36,709 nucleotides of DNA from an uncultured Bacilli bacterium (GTDB taxonomy: Bacteria > Bacillota_I > Bacilli_A > RF39 > UBA660). Under the pieces are notes generated by a model, which was not told where the DNA came from, did no database searches, and saw only the letters and a list, made by a program, of their open reading frames with translations. Made by a program: the position numbers and the translations under genes. The number at the start of each line of letters is the position of its first letter. Position 1 is the first letter of the stretch. Positions 1-7,278 of the stretch are shown here, piece by piece. The DNA lies in the NCBI GenBank assembly GCA_947632595.1, contig CANRPY010000013.1, positions 1 to 36,709 on the forward strand. The letters are read 5' to 3'.

Positions 1-5
1 AAAAA

Positions 6-410
6 ATGAATGTAGTAGGAACAATGTTTTTTAAAGATGAAAAATTATTAATTGATAAGCCAAGAAAAAGACCAACATATCAAATGATTGGTGGTAAGGT
101 TGAATCTGGTGAAACTCCATTAGAAGCAGCAATAAGAGAATGCCACGAAGAATTAGGGAAAGATTCAATCTTTGATGATAAATTAATTGAATTAGTTATG
201 GAATTTGATGAAATAGCAACAAGTGACGGAAAAACACCTATTCATTTTTATGTATTTAAATATAAAGGATTATTAGAAGGAAAATTATCTACATCAGAAG
301 AAATAGAAAAATTTTTATGGTACGATTCATCTTATAGAAATGAAATTTTATCTAATACATTAAAAAACGAAGTTATTCCCTATTGTTTAGAGAAGAAACT
401 AATTAAATGA
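6..410 (+). CDS. NUDIX hydrolase (MutT-like)
   Basis: This is a 134-residue single-domain NUDIX hydrolase of the usual length. The NUDIX box is complete: Gly30, Glu36, then Arg44-Glu45 and Glu48-Glu49 with Gly51, fitting G-x5-E-x7-R-E-U-x-E-E-x-G. Members hydrolyse nucleoside diphosphates linked to another moiety, for example oxidised dNTPs; the substrate cannot be read from this sequence. Only five bases precede the ATG, so a ribosome binding site or an upstream start cannot be checked. The gene is followed by about 120 bases of featureless AT-rich DNA. It is not related in architecture to the longer NUDIX gene at 6054. Confidence 0.88.
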   Translation: MNVVGTMFFKDEKLLIDKPRKRPTYQMIGGKVESGETPLEAAIRECHEELGKDSIFDDKLIELVMEFDEIATSDGKTPIHFYVFKYKGLLEGKLSTSEEIEKFLWYDSSYRNEILSNTLKNEVIPYCLEKKLIK

Positions 411-533
411 AAAAAATTAGAAGTATAAAATAAAGCAAGTTTTTAATACAATTTTAATATTAATCATAAATTTACTTAATCTAGATTTATTTCATTTTTA
501 TTAAAATAAAAGTAAAGAACTTAGGAGGTTATA

Positions 534-716
534 ATGGAAAAATTAATAAAAGAGTATTATAAAATATTTCCTAATACTCATTTTTTCCCTGAGTGGTTTG
601 AAATACCAAAACAAGAAAAAATAGAAATACTAAAAGAGGCAATTAAGGATAAAAAAGATTTAAGCCAAACAAAATTATTTAAAAAATATGAGGAGAAAGT
701 TATAGACATCAAATAA
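534..716 (+). CDS. Small charged hypothetical protein (60 aa)
   Basis: This 60-residue lysine- and glutamate-rich protein is not recognised. A good ribosome binding site (TTAGGAGG) stands seven bases before the ATG, which supports real translation. The sequence suggests two short helices around an aromatic patch (FFPEWF). There is no signal peptide or membrane segment. It is followed 44 bases later by another small ORF of similar size, so the two may be co-transcribed. Both lie just upstream of a decayed RhuM gene, suggesting an accessory segment. Function is unknown. Confidence 0.55.
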   Translation: MEKLIKEYYKIFPNTHFFPEWFEIPKQEKIEILKEAIKDKKDLSQTKLFKKYEEKVIDIK

Positions 717-760
717 GACATCTTTTTATACGATTTAATAAATTAAAAGGGGGAAATATT

Positions 761-952
761 ATGAACTTAAAAGAAGAGCAAATCGAAATATTAAAAAAAT
801 ATAATATCAACTATGATGTAAAAAATGTTAAGGAATTATTAATTAACATTGATTTAGTAATGACTGATTATGTAGATGAAAATGACGAGCCTACAAAAGA
901 TTTTTTGATATTAGAAAAATTATATGATGAAATATTAAAAGATGCTAAGTAA
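761..952 (+). CDS. Small acidic hypothetical protein (63 aa)
   Basis: This 63-residue acidic protein is not recognised. AAAGGGGG precedes the ATG at a plausible ribosome-binding distance. It looks like two amphipathic helices joined by an Asp/Glu-rich loop (DYVDENDE), with no membrane segment. The stop codon lies only eight bases before the start of the RhuM remnant, so it could once have been part of the same transcript. Whether it is functional cannot be told from one sequence. Confidence 0.5.
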   Translation: MNLKEEQIEILKKYNINYDVKNVKELLINIDLVMTDYVDENDEPTKDFLILEKLYDEILKDAK

Positions 953-960
953 GAAGAAAA

Positions 961-1448
961 ATGACTAAAAGAGAACTTGAAGCAGAATGGCAAAAAGAAC
1001 ACTGTAATTTATAATGATGAAGAAGGAAATACTAAAGTAGAAGTACTACTTGAAAATGAAGATGTTTGGTTAAGTACAAAAAGCTTTAGCAACCTTATTT
1101 AATATTGATAGAAGTGGTATTGTTAGACATATCAGTAATATTTATAAAGATGAGGAATTAGACGAAAATTCAACTTGTGCAAAAATTGCACAAGTTAAAA
1201 ATGAAGGTACCCGTAAAGTTAAAAAAACTTTTCCATATTATAATTTAGATATGATTATTTCTATTGGCTTTAGGGTTAATTCTAAAAAGGCAATTAAATT
1301 TAGAACTTGGGCAAATAAAATCATTAAAGATTATATGATTCAGGGATTTGCTTTAAATGATGAAAGATTCATGAAAGCTAATAAAAAGGATCAAGAATAT
1401 TATAAAAGATTACTTGAAAGAATGAATAAAAAAGGACTTATATCATGA
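961..1448 (+). pseudogene. RhuM family protein, frameshifted and truncated
   Basis: Translation across three frames reconstructs the N-terminal and central part of a RhuM (virulence RhuM/DUF) protein. The phrase LLENEDVWLS lies in the frame containing 998; then a one-base shift near 1080, within an A-rich run, leads into ATLFNIDRSGIVRHISNIY, which resembles the family's helix-turn-helix-like start. The conserved block YNLDMIISIGFRV and FRTWANKIIKDY follows in the third frame. The ATG frame at 961 stops after 17 codons, so at least two shifts separate it from the rest. The usual C-terminal half is absent: the frame stops at 1448, directly against the stop of the convergent gene. This is a decayed gene. 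The family role is poorly defined and often associated with accessory islands. Confidence 0.75.
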
Positions 1449-2630
1449 TTATAAGTCTTTTGTATTTTTAGTATCATCAGCAAGAAATTTTAAAGTATAT
1501 TGTGAAAAATATAAGATAAGAACTCCATAAATGAGTGATTGTATTTGCATTAAATTAGTAGATGTACCATTTAAAAATATGGAATAAGTAAGGAAAGCAT
1601 TAAAGTTAATGGCAATCACAAGAGGTAAATTTTTCTTATATAGCAAAAAGTAAACAACAGAAAGAATTTCTCCTACAAACATATATCTTTCATGCATTCC
1701 TGGAAGAATATAGGTAACTACTGTTAATAGGAATAAGCTAAGTGTTAATATTTTCTCATGATTCCATTTTACGTTTTTATGAATGATATATATTAACAAA
1801 GAAAAACATAAAGTAAACATAACACCAATTCCTGCTAGTTTAAAGTAAGGAAAATTATTATGGATAAATTGGTAAATATTAGGATAATTTAATACTAAGC
1901 AATCAGATTCGTTAATTTGTACTCCAAAGATCGAAAAACATTTACTAAATGGCATACCTCCAAAAATCATTGCAGGCAAACATAATACAATATTGGTAAG
2001 TGGAATTAATAAAAAATGAAATATTGAAAACTTATTTTGGCAAATATAAAGAATGACATATAATGGCAATAGGAATATAAACTGCAGCTTGAAAGCAAAG
2101 GCACATCCTAATAATATAAAAGATAATGGATATTTTTCTTTTAAAAGAAAGATGAGGGATAATATAACAAAACTAGAGTAGATAGAATCGCATTGAGCCC
2201 ACATAGAACTATTTAAGATTACTTGAGGCAAAAACAAAATACATGAATACGCAACTAAACCTGCTATTCTTTTATTTTTACCATTGGTTAAATCATAGAC
2301 AAGATATCCACAAGAGAAAGCTAATACAAAATCAAAAAGAATAGAAAGACCTTTAATCATATAAAGTGGATTAAAAGGTAAATAAGTAAAAAGAACCATT
2401 AATGTAAGGTAAGGAGCATTATAATCTCCGTCATAAGTGGCCAGAGCTTTAAATTGCCCATTTGTTTTAAAATATTCAAACCATCGATTAAGAAAACCAT
2501 CAAAATCATTGGATCTATAATCTAAAAAAAAGAGTCTTATGAAAATAGAAAGCAATGTAATACCAACGGCAAATATTAGTAAATAATTCTTTTTAAAAAA
2601 ATCAATTATTCTCTTTTCAAATTCCATCAT
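1449..2630 (-). CDS. GT-C fold membrane glycosyltransferase (Gpi18/COG5542-like)
   Basis: This 393-residue polytopic membrane protein has roughly ten hydrophobic segments. An acidic pair in the first extracytoplasmic loop (Asp42 and Asp44, in SNDFDGF) and a WAQCDSIY motif at 144-151 resemble the catalytic-loop Asp and the W-G-Q-x-D motif of GT-C mannosyltransferases related to Gpi18. Such enzymes transfer sugars from polyprenyl-phosphate donors outside the membrane; donor and acceptor are unknown here. Two Met codons open the frame and the second could be the start. It is transcribed alone from the minus strand and its stop abuts the RhuM remnant with no gap. A surface glycan role is inferred from the family only. 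Confidence 0.72.
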   Translation of the reverse strand: MMEFEKRIIDFFKKNYLLIFAVGITLLSIFIRLFFLDYRSNDFDGFLNRWFEYFKTNGQFKALATYDGDYNAPYLTLMVLFTYLPFNPLYMIKGLSILFDFVLAFSCGYLVYDLTNGKNKRIAGLVAYSCILFLPQVILNSSMWAQCDSIYSSFVILSLIFLLKEKYPLSFILLGCAFAFKLQFIFLLPLYVILYICQNKFSIFHFLLIPLTNIVLCLPAMIFGGMPFSKCFSIFGVQINESDCLVLNYPNIYQFIHNNFPYFKLAGIGVMFTLCFSLLIYIIHKNVKWNHEKILTLSLFLLTVVTYILPGMHERYMFVGEILSVVYFLLYKKNLPLVIAINFNAFLTYSIFLNGTSTNLMQIQSLIYGVLILYFSQYTLKFLADDTKNTKDL

Positions 2631-2740
2631 AAAGAATCAGTCCTTCTAACTATTAGTACATATAATATATCATATTATTATTACACGGGCAAGATACTTC
2701 TAAGGACAGAATGATTATCCTATAAAAGAGAGAGAATGAA

Positions 2741-2749
2741 TGGTATAAT
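2741..2749 (+). promoter_or_regulatory. Extended -10 promoter
   Basis: A TG-G-TATAAT element lies 27 bases before the ATG of the next gene. No convincing -35 hexamer is present 16-18 bases upstream, so recognition would rely on the extended -10. The same arrangement recurs in front of many genes in this window. Confidence 0.55.
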
Positions 2750-2775
2750 AGGAAATGAAAAAAGGTTGTGAGAAA

Positions 2776-3150
2776 ATGAACTTAAAAGAAGAAACGAAAA
2801 ATAACATATCAAAAGCATTTAAAAAGGCATTTGGAATAACATATGAAGAATTTGAACAATTGGATATTGAAGAACAACAGAAGTTAATCGCCATGCACAG
2901 AAAAAATCAAAAAAGGAAAAAATCGAAAGAAGTAATTGCCATGATAGGTTCTGGAGAGGATTCCATTTTTATAAGAGTGAAAAAGGGAGAAAGAATTATG
3001 GTAGGAAGTGGAGAAGAATCGTGTTTTGTAAGAGCAGGAATTACTCCAGAAGAAGCAAGTCTAGAATTAGATGATAAAATAGATGACGCTCTTTATAGTA
3101 AACCGGTTGCATTCGTGAAAAAAATGAAAAGAAGAATCCAAAGAAAATAA
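2776..3150 (+). CDS. Hypothetical protein with an internal GSGE repeat (124 aa)
   Basis: The chosen start is the ATG at 2776, preceded by AAAGGTTGTGAG like other genes here; an ATG seven codons upstream lacks a ribosome binding site. The N-terminal third is helical and Lys-rich. The middle holds an imperfect duplication, IGSGEDSIFIRV followed about 20 residues later by VGSGEESCFVRA, suggesting two short beta hairpins. The C-terminus is basic. There is no signal peptide or membrane segment. The family is not recognised. A promoter-like TATAAT lies just upstream, and the gene appears monocistronic. Confidence 0.6.
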   Translation: MNLKEETKNNISKAFKKAFGITYEEFEQLDIEEQQKLIAMHRKNQKRKKSKEVIAMIGSGEDSIFIRVKKGERIMVGSGEESCFVRAGITPEEASLELDDKIDDALYSKPVAFVKKMKRRIQRK

Positions 3151-3234
3151 GGAAAAAAAGAAATAACAAAAAAATTCTATATTATCTATCCGTAAGAAAA
3201 AAATAGAAATAGAGAAGAAAGGTTGCGGAAAAGA

Positions 3235-3777
3235 ATGACTGAAGATTTTAAAATAGAAACAGAAAGATTAATACTTAGACAATATCGATTAGAAGATGCA
3301 GATGATATTGTAGAGGGATTAAATAATATAAATGTATCTAAGTGGTTAGCAGGAGCTCCATATCCATATACAAAAGAAGATGCTCTCTTTTTCATTCGAA
3401 AATCTATTGATAATAATTTATATAATTTTGCCATAGAGTTAAAAAGTGAAAAGAAAGTAATAGGGGGAACTCAACTAACAAACATAGATATGCATAACAA
3501 AACAGCAGGAGGTGGAATTTGGATTAGTGAAAAATACTGGGGAAAAGGATATGGTACAGAAGCCTTCGGCGCAAAAATAAAATATGCATTTGAAACTTTA
3601 GGATTAAGAAGATTAGAAAATGGCTATTTTAAAGGAAATGAAAAGTCACATAAAATGCAACTAAGATATGGATATAAAGATGAAGGCGTTAGAAGAAAAA
3701 GATTTGTATCAAAAGCAACAGGGGAATTAGAAGATGAATACATCACAGGATTATTAAAAGAAGAATGGATAAAATGA
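3235..3777 (+). CDS. GNAT family N-acetyltransferase (RimJ/RimL-like)
   Basis: This 180-residue protein opens with the typical ETERLILRQYRLEDADDI strand-helix start of RimJ/RimL-type acetyltransferases. It has the acetyl-CoA pyrophosphate loop in the context EKYWGKGYGTEA (pattern Q/R-x-x-G-x-G). The C-terminal NEKSHKMQLRYGY segment matches the usual N-x-x-S-x-x-x-x-x-x-x-G-F core. The substrate may be a protein N-terminus or a small amine; it cannot be specified. The ATG at 3235 is preferred over an upstream TTG because AAAGG stands at the right distance. A strong terminator follows directly after the stop. Confidence 0.85.
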   Translation: MTEDFKIETERLILRQYRLEDADDIVEGLNNINVSKWLAGAPYPYTKEDALFFIRKSIDNNLYNFAIELKSEKKVIGGTQLTNIDMHNKTAGGGIWISEKYWGKGYGTEAFGAKIKYAFETLGLRRLENGYFKGNEKSHKMQLRYGYKDEGVRRKRFVSKATGELEDEYITGLLKEEWIK

Positions 3778-3804
3778 TAGTGAATAAAGCACTATCTTTT
3801 TTTT
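3776..3804 (+). terminator. Rho-independent terminator
   Basis: A perfect 7-bp stem, GATAGTG (3776-3782) with CACTATC (3790-3796), is followed by a run of eight T. It begins inside the stop codon of the GNAT gene. Confidence 0.85.
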
Positions 3805-3832
3805 AATTCCAATCAATAGAACATTCAAGATA

Positions 3833-3841
3833 TGATATAAT
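3833..3841 (+). promoter_or_regulatory. Extended -10 promoter
   Basis: TG-A-TATAAT precedes the DUF6508-like gene by about 90 bases. No clear -35 element is seen. Downstream, the reading frame is open from about 3842 but has no start codon until 3928. Confidence 0.45.
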
Positions 3842-3927
3842 GGATACGAAAAGAACCAGAAAAATTCCATTCTCTTGCAGAAATTAAATTATATTTAAAA
3901 CAAGCATATGTTCCTGCATATTGGAAA

Positions 3928-4269
3928 ATGCCATATCCAAGTTATTACATTGATTGTGGAAAAATAATACATTATATGGGATGGCTTCAATATGATATGA
4001 GAGTTTTTAAAATAATAGATTTTTTAATAGAAAACCATTATATAGAAGAAGATTACTACAATCGTATGAAACATCCTGAATATTTCGAGGAAGACTACAG
4101 AAAATACAATTACGAAAATCTAGACTACGGTAGAGTATCTTATTTAATATTAAGAACCTTTAACACGGAAAGAATAAATGAAGGAACAGTAAATGATATG
4201 GTAATATCAGGAAGATTATTAAAACTAATAGAAAGACTAGAGAAGATAAAAGAGCCAGAAGTAATATAA
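3928..4269 (+). CDS. Hypothetical protein, DUF6508-like; start probably eroded
   Basis: The C-terminal part (ILRTFNTERINEGTVNDMV then LIERL) resembles the R-x-E-R-F-x-E-G and G-x-x-x-x-x-L-x-R-L pattern I associate with DUF6508. The N-terminal SYYIDCGKIIHYMGW is also protein-like. The ATG at 3928 has no ribosome binding site. The same frame stays open upstream to about 3842 and reads as plausible protein (LAEIKLYLKQAYVPAYWK), but it lacks ATG, GTG or TTG. An ATG at 3840 beside the promoter is in another frame. The gene may therefore have lost its start by a small indel. Family assignment is tentative and no function is known. Confidence 0.5.
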   Translation: MPYPSYYIDCGKIIHYMGWLQYDMRVFKIIDFLIENHYIEEDYYNRMKHPEYFEEDYRKYNYENLDYGRVSYLILRTFNTERINEGTVNDMVISGRLLKLIERLEKIKEPEVI

Positions 4270-4302
4270 GAAAAAAGCCTTGCAAAAGCAAGGTTTTCTT
4301 TA
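4269..4302 (+). terminator. Rho-independent terminator
   Basis: The stem CCTTGC (4278-4283) with GCAAGG and loop AAAA is extended by flanking A and T runs, and ends in TTTTCTTT. It separates the DUF6508-like gene from the TetR promoter. Confidence 0.75.
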
Positions 4303-4321
4303 TGTAGAAAAATATAAAATT

Positions 4322-4339
4322 AAATAACATATGATATTT
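4322..4339 (+). promoter_or_regulatory. Upstream TetR-type operator (O1)
   Basis: This 18-bp palindrome, AAATAACAT facing ATGATATTT, has one mismatched pair. It lies just upstream of the -35 hexamer and shares the half-site AAATAACA with the perfect palindrome at 4371-4390. The two centres are 50 bp apart, near a whole number of helical turns, which would put both on similar faces of the DNA. Confidence 0.6.
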
Positions 4340-4343
4340 TATA

Positions 4344-4371
4344 TTGACAGCAAAAAATAAAATAGTATAAT
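4344..4371 (+). promoter_or_regulatory. SigA-type promoter of the TetR gene
   Basis: A consensus TTGACA (4344-4349) is separated by 16 bases from a consensus TATAAT (4366-4371). It is the best -35/-10 pair in the window. Its -10 shares its last base with operator O2, so repressor bound there would block RNA polymerase. Confidence 0.85.
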
Positions 4372-4390
4372 AAATAACAAATGTTATTTA
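4371..4390 (+). promoter_or_regulatory. Core TetR-type operator (O2)
   Basis: A perfect 20-bp palindrome, TAAATAACA / TGTTATTTA around a central AA, spans the expected transcription start immediately after the -10 element. This is the usual position for autorepression by a TetR-family dimer. That the downstream regulator binds it is an inference. Confidence 0.75.
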
Positions 4391-4413
4391 ATAAATGAGA
4401 AGGGAGAATTTCT

Positions 4414-4974
4414 ATGGCAAGAACAATTCAATATTCAAAAGATGAAATTTTAAAAAAGAGTGTAGATTTTATAAAAGAAAAAGGATACTCAAAATTATCG
4501 GTAAGAGAACTCTCAAAATATATAGGATGCTCAACACAACCGATTTTTAAAAACTATGAAAATTTTGAAACTTACAAAGAAGAATTAAAAGCATACTTAA
4601 GAAATGATTATGCTGCTTTTATTTATACATATTTAGATATTGATGATTATTTATATACAATAAGTTATGCATACGCTCTTTATGCCAAAAAAGAACCTAA
4701 TATTTTTTTCTCACTATTTATGGCGGATTTATCAGGATCAAGAACCATTAATGAAGTATTGAGTACTGGAAGAAATATAAAAACAATAAATGCTATGGTA
4801 AAGCAATATCACATTACAATGGAACAAGCAAAGAAAATATATAGAGAAGTTCGTTTTTATACACATGGAATCGCAACACAATTATGTATTAAGAGTATAA
4901 AATTAACAGATAAAGAAATCAAAGAACTTATTAGAAATAATATAGAAGTAAATTTAAGGGGGTTAAAAAAATGA
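4414..4974 (+). CDS. TetR/AcrR family transcriptional regulator
   Basis: This 186-residue protein has a TetR_N helix-turn-helix in residues 10-55: ILKKSVDFIKEKGYSKLSV, then ELSKYIGCSTQPIFKNYENF. The CSTQPIF recognition-helix form is typical of a Firmicute subgroup. The C-terminal ligand-binding half (60-186) is aromatic-rich and divergent, as usual; the inducer is unknown. GAAGGGAG precedes the ATG. The promoter carries two palindromes with the same half-site, so autorepression is likely. The stop overlaps the start of the downstream methyltransferase remnant (ATGA), indicating translational coupling. Confidence 0.9.
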   Translation: MARTIQYSKDEILKKSVDFIKEKGYSKLSVRELSKYIGCSTQPIFKNYENFETYKEELKAYLRNDYAAFIYTYLDIDDYLYTISYAYALYAKKEPNIFFSLFMADLSGSRTINEVLSTGRNIKTINAMVKQYHITMEQAKKIYREVRFYTHGIATQLCIKSIKLTDKEIKELIRNNIEVNLRGLKK

Positions 4975-5616
4975 ATTTACAAGATAGAAATCAAAAACAA
5001 AGAAATTTCTTTAACGAAAAAAATAGATACATACGAAGAAGTTCATAGTTCCTATCGAGAAGTAAAAAAAGAACTTGCTCTATGTCTAGAAAAAAACACA
5101 AAGAAAATATTAGACTTAGGCGGAGGAACGGGTTTAGAATTAATGGAAATAATGAATCGGTTTCCACAAGCAGAAGTTACAGTAATTGATATATCAGAAA
5201 AGATGTTAGAAAAATTAAAACAAAAAAGATTTTCGGATAGAGTAACAACAATCTGTGGAGATTTTTTTGAAGTGGACTTTGGAGAACAATATGATGCCGT
5301 AATCTCAACGTCTGCTCTACATCATTTTAAAATGGAAGAAAAAGAAATCCTTTATCAAAAGATATATCAATGTTTAAAAGAAAACGGTCAATGGATTAAT
5401 TGTGATAAAGTAGCAACAACAGCAAAAGAAGAAAAAGAAATGCTATATGAACTAGAACATCATATGGAGGAACATAAGCATATAGATACCCCTCTAACAG
5501 TAGAACACGAAGTAGAAATCTTAGAAAAAGTTGGATTTAAAATTGTTCAAATAAAAGATACAGTAAAAGAAGAATATAAATTAATCGAAGCAAAGAAAGA
5601 AACAACACAAAAATAA
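4971..5616 (+). pseudogene. Class I SAM-dependent methyltransferase with a frameshift in an A7 run
   Basis: Translation from the coupled ATG at 4971 gives NQKQRNFFNEK and then stops after 25 codons. Shifting frame at the seven-A run (5017-5023) restores IDTYEEVHSSYREVKKELA, the SAM-binding motif LDLGGGTG and the rest of a Methyltransf_25-like domain (VIDISEKML, GDFFEVDF, ISTSALHHF). With six A residues the gene would be one open frame of about 215 codons. Internal starts (for example at 5143) would lose motif I and are unlikely to make an active enzyme. It may be a recent pseudogene, a phase-variable or slippage-corrected gene, or a sequencing error. Substrate is unknown; it belongs to the TetR operon. 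Confidence 0.75.
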
Positions 5617-5626
5617 AATAAGATAA

Positions 5627-5635
5627 TGGTATAAT
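5627..5635 (+). promoter_or_regulatory. Extended -10 promoter with very short leader
   Basis: TG-G-TATAAT ends 15 bases before the ATG at 5651. Transcription would begin about nine bases before the start codon, leaving just enough leader for the GGTGAT ribosome binding site. Confidence 0.55.
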
Positions 5636-5650
5636 AAAGTTGGTGATACA

Positions 5651-6037
5651 ATGGCAAAAGAAGAAAATAATTCTACAGGAGGAGAATATTCATTTGATGA
5701 AGAGCTTCTCTTTGATGCGATAGAAGAAAAATTATCTCAAATGGATATAGAAACGTTACAAAAAGTAAAGAAAAACTTAGAAAAAAATAAAGAAGACACC
5801 GAATTAATTGATAAAGTAATTAGTCGAAAAGTAGGAACAAAAGAAGAAGATCACCTAACACTAGGAGAAATCCTATTTGGTTCTTTTTTAGGATTAAAAG
5901 ATCATAAAAAAAGAAAGTCAACAATCTCTTCTATATATAATCCAGAAGAATATGCCAAAAAAGATGGATATTATGATGAAAATTTAGAGGAAGAAGAACA
6001 AGAAGAAGATGACTTTTACTACGACGATTTAGATTAA
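5651..6037 (+). CDS. Acidic hypothetical protein (128 aa)
   Basis: This 128-residue protein is not recognised. The N-terminal 60 residues are predicted helical and acidic. A central LTLGEILFGSFLGL segment is mildly hydrophobic. The C-terminus is an extreme acidic tail, with a run of Glu and then Asp/Tyr (EEEEQEEDDFYYDDLD). No signal peptide is present. It is the first gene of what looks like a four-gene operon with a NUDIX hydrolase, a YqfO-like protein and a YjjX-like phosphatase, and ends 16 bases before the NUDIX start. Its role there is unknown. Confidence 0.65.
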   Translation: MAKEENNSTGGEYSFDEELLFDAIEEKLSQMDIETLQKVKKNLEKNKEDTELIDKVISRKVGTKEEDHLTLGEILFGSFLGLKDHKKRKSTISSIYNPEEYAKKDGYYDENLEEEEQEEDDFYYDDLD

Positions 6038-6053
6038 AGGGCAAGGTGGAAAG

Positions 6054-6905
6054 ATGGAATATCAAGATTATGATTTATTGCTAAAATATCAGATAGAACA
6101 AGAAAGAAGAAAAAGTTCATATGTAGGAGATCCTTCTATCTATGAAGATGGCAGAGAACTAGAAATTTTTCCAGATGGAAAAGATAGAGTAAATGGACAA
6201 AATCCTAAATTTGTATTCGCAACAGTTGTTTACTTAAAATATCAAGATCAAGTTCTTCTTCTCCAACAACAAAAAGAAGACAGAGTAGTAAATACATTGG
6301 TTGGTCTAGGTGGAAAAGTAAGACCTATGATTGGAAATGTTTCACTTGCTTCTGAGAAAAATGATTTAGAAGAAATTTTAACATCTTATAGAAGAGGAAC
6401 ATTAGATGCCGATGAAAGATTTAAAATAGCAGCATCACGAGAAGTAATGGAAGAAACCAGTACATATGCAGTAGATGAAAAGAAACAATACACCCATGAG
6501 ATTACCAAAGAAGGAATTCATATTGATCCAAATAGATTAGAGTTAATTGGCCCAAGTAGAGTACGAATCATAAAGAAAGACAAAACAGAATGTTGGATGA
6601 TTTTAAATTATCGATATGATTTAACAGAAGCAGAATATCGATGGATAGAAGAAAATGTAAAAAAAGAAAATAGAGAAGGATCTCTACAATGGATGACAGT
6701 AGAAAAAGCTGCAAGTGAAATGTCACCAACAGATAAAATTGTTTTAGAAAATAATGAAAAAGAAGTATCTGTATCAGAAATAAGAGATGAGTGTAATGGA
6801 CAAAATGTGATTCATTATCAAATACAAGATATGTGGAATGCAACAGAAGAAACTAAAATCAATGGAGAAAGATGCGAACCTAAAAAGAAGAATACAAAAA
6901 AATAA
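6054..6905 (+). CDS. NUDIX domain protein with an insertion splitting the NUDIX box
   Basis: This is a 283-residue protein with a NUDIX fold in the middle. Strands FVFATVVYLKYQDQVLLLQQ lead to GLGGKV (84-89), the start of the NUDIX helix region. The catalytic REVMEET follows only at 129-135, so about 29 extra residues are inserted where the canonical box allows about 13. The catalytic Glu pair is kept. The N-terminal 50 residues and the C-terminal 60 residues (Lys/Glu-rich tail) are extra to the fold. It probably hydrolyses a modified nucleotide or related diphosphate. Its neighbours, a YqfO-like protein and a YjjX-like ITPase, support a nucleotide-pool role. AAGGTGG stands before the ATG. 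Confidence 0.78.
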   Translation: MEYQDYDLLLKYQIEQERRKSSYVGDPSIYEDGRELEIFPDGKDRVNGQNPKFVFATVVYLKYQDQVLLLQQQKEDRVVNTLVGLGGKVRPMIGNVSLASEKNDLEEILTSYRRGTLDADERFKIAASREVMEETSTYAVDEKKQYTHEITKEGIHIDPNRLELIGPSRVRIIKKDKTECWMILNYRYDLTEAEYRWIEENVKKENREGSLQWMTVEKAASEMSPTDKIVLENNEKEVSVSEIRDECNGQNVIHYQIQDMWNATEETKINGERCEPKKKNTKK

Positions 6906-6920
6906 GATGAGGTAATAAGA

Positions 6921-7262
6921 ATGGAATTAGAAGTCAAAAGAGTAAAAATAGTAGTAACCATACCACCTGAAAATACAAATCATCTAAGAGAAAAAATTGG
7001 TAAATTAGGAGCAGGAAAAATAGGAGAGTATACCTACTGTACAACATCAACAAAGTCAGTAGGGACCTTTCTACCAAGTGAAAAAGCAAATCCCTACATT
7101 GGCCAAAATAAAAAATTAGAAACAGTGGAAGAAGACAGACTAGAGTTTATTTGTGAGGTAGAAAAAGTAAAAAAGGTAATACAAGAAATAAGAAAGAATC
7201 ATCCCTATGAAGAACCAGCAATTGATATATATCCATTACTAGAAGAAGATACTTTTTTATAA
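6921..7262 (+). CDS. YqfO-type PII/CutA-like protein (stand-alone)
   Basis: This 113-residue protein matches the PII/CutA-like domain that is inserted in Nif3/YqfO proteins and also occurs alone (COG3323). The signs are KIVVTIPPENTNHLREKIGK, GKIGEYTYCTTST with GTFLPSEKANPYIG, and the end IRKNHPYEEPAIDIYPL. The HPYEEPA motif is the most diagnostic. Such proteins form trimers; a ligand or regulatory role is suspected but not established. It sits 15 bases after the atypical NUDIX gene and 16 bases before the YjjX-like gene, each with its own ribosome binding site, so co-transcription is likely. Confidence 0.8.
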   Translation: MELEVKRVKIVVTIPPENTNHLREKIGKLGAGKIGEYTYCTTSTKSVGTFLPSEKANPYIGQNKKLETVEEDRLEFICEVEKVKKVIQEIRKNHPYEEPAIDIYPLLEEDTFL

Positions 7263-7278
7263 AAAGAGGAGGAAAAAA

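Noticed and set aside
5143-5616. Intact short methyltransferase starting at the internal ATG
   Set aside because: It lacks a ribosome binding site and would lose the SAM-binding motif LDLGGGTG encoded just upstream in the same frame.
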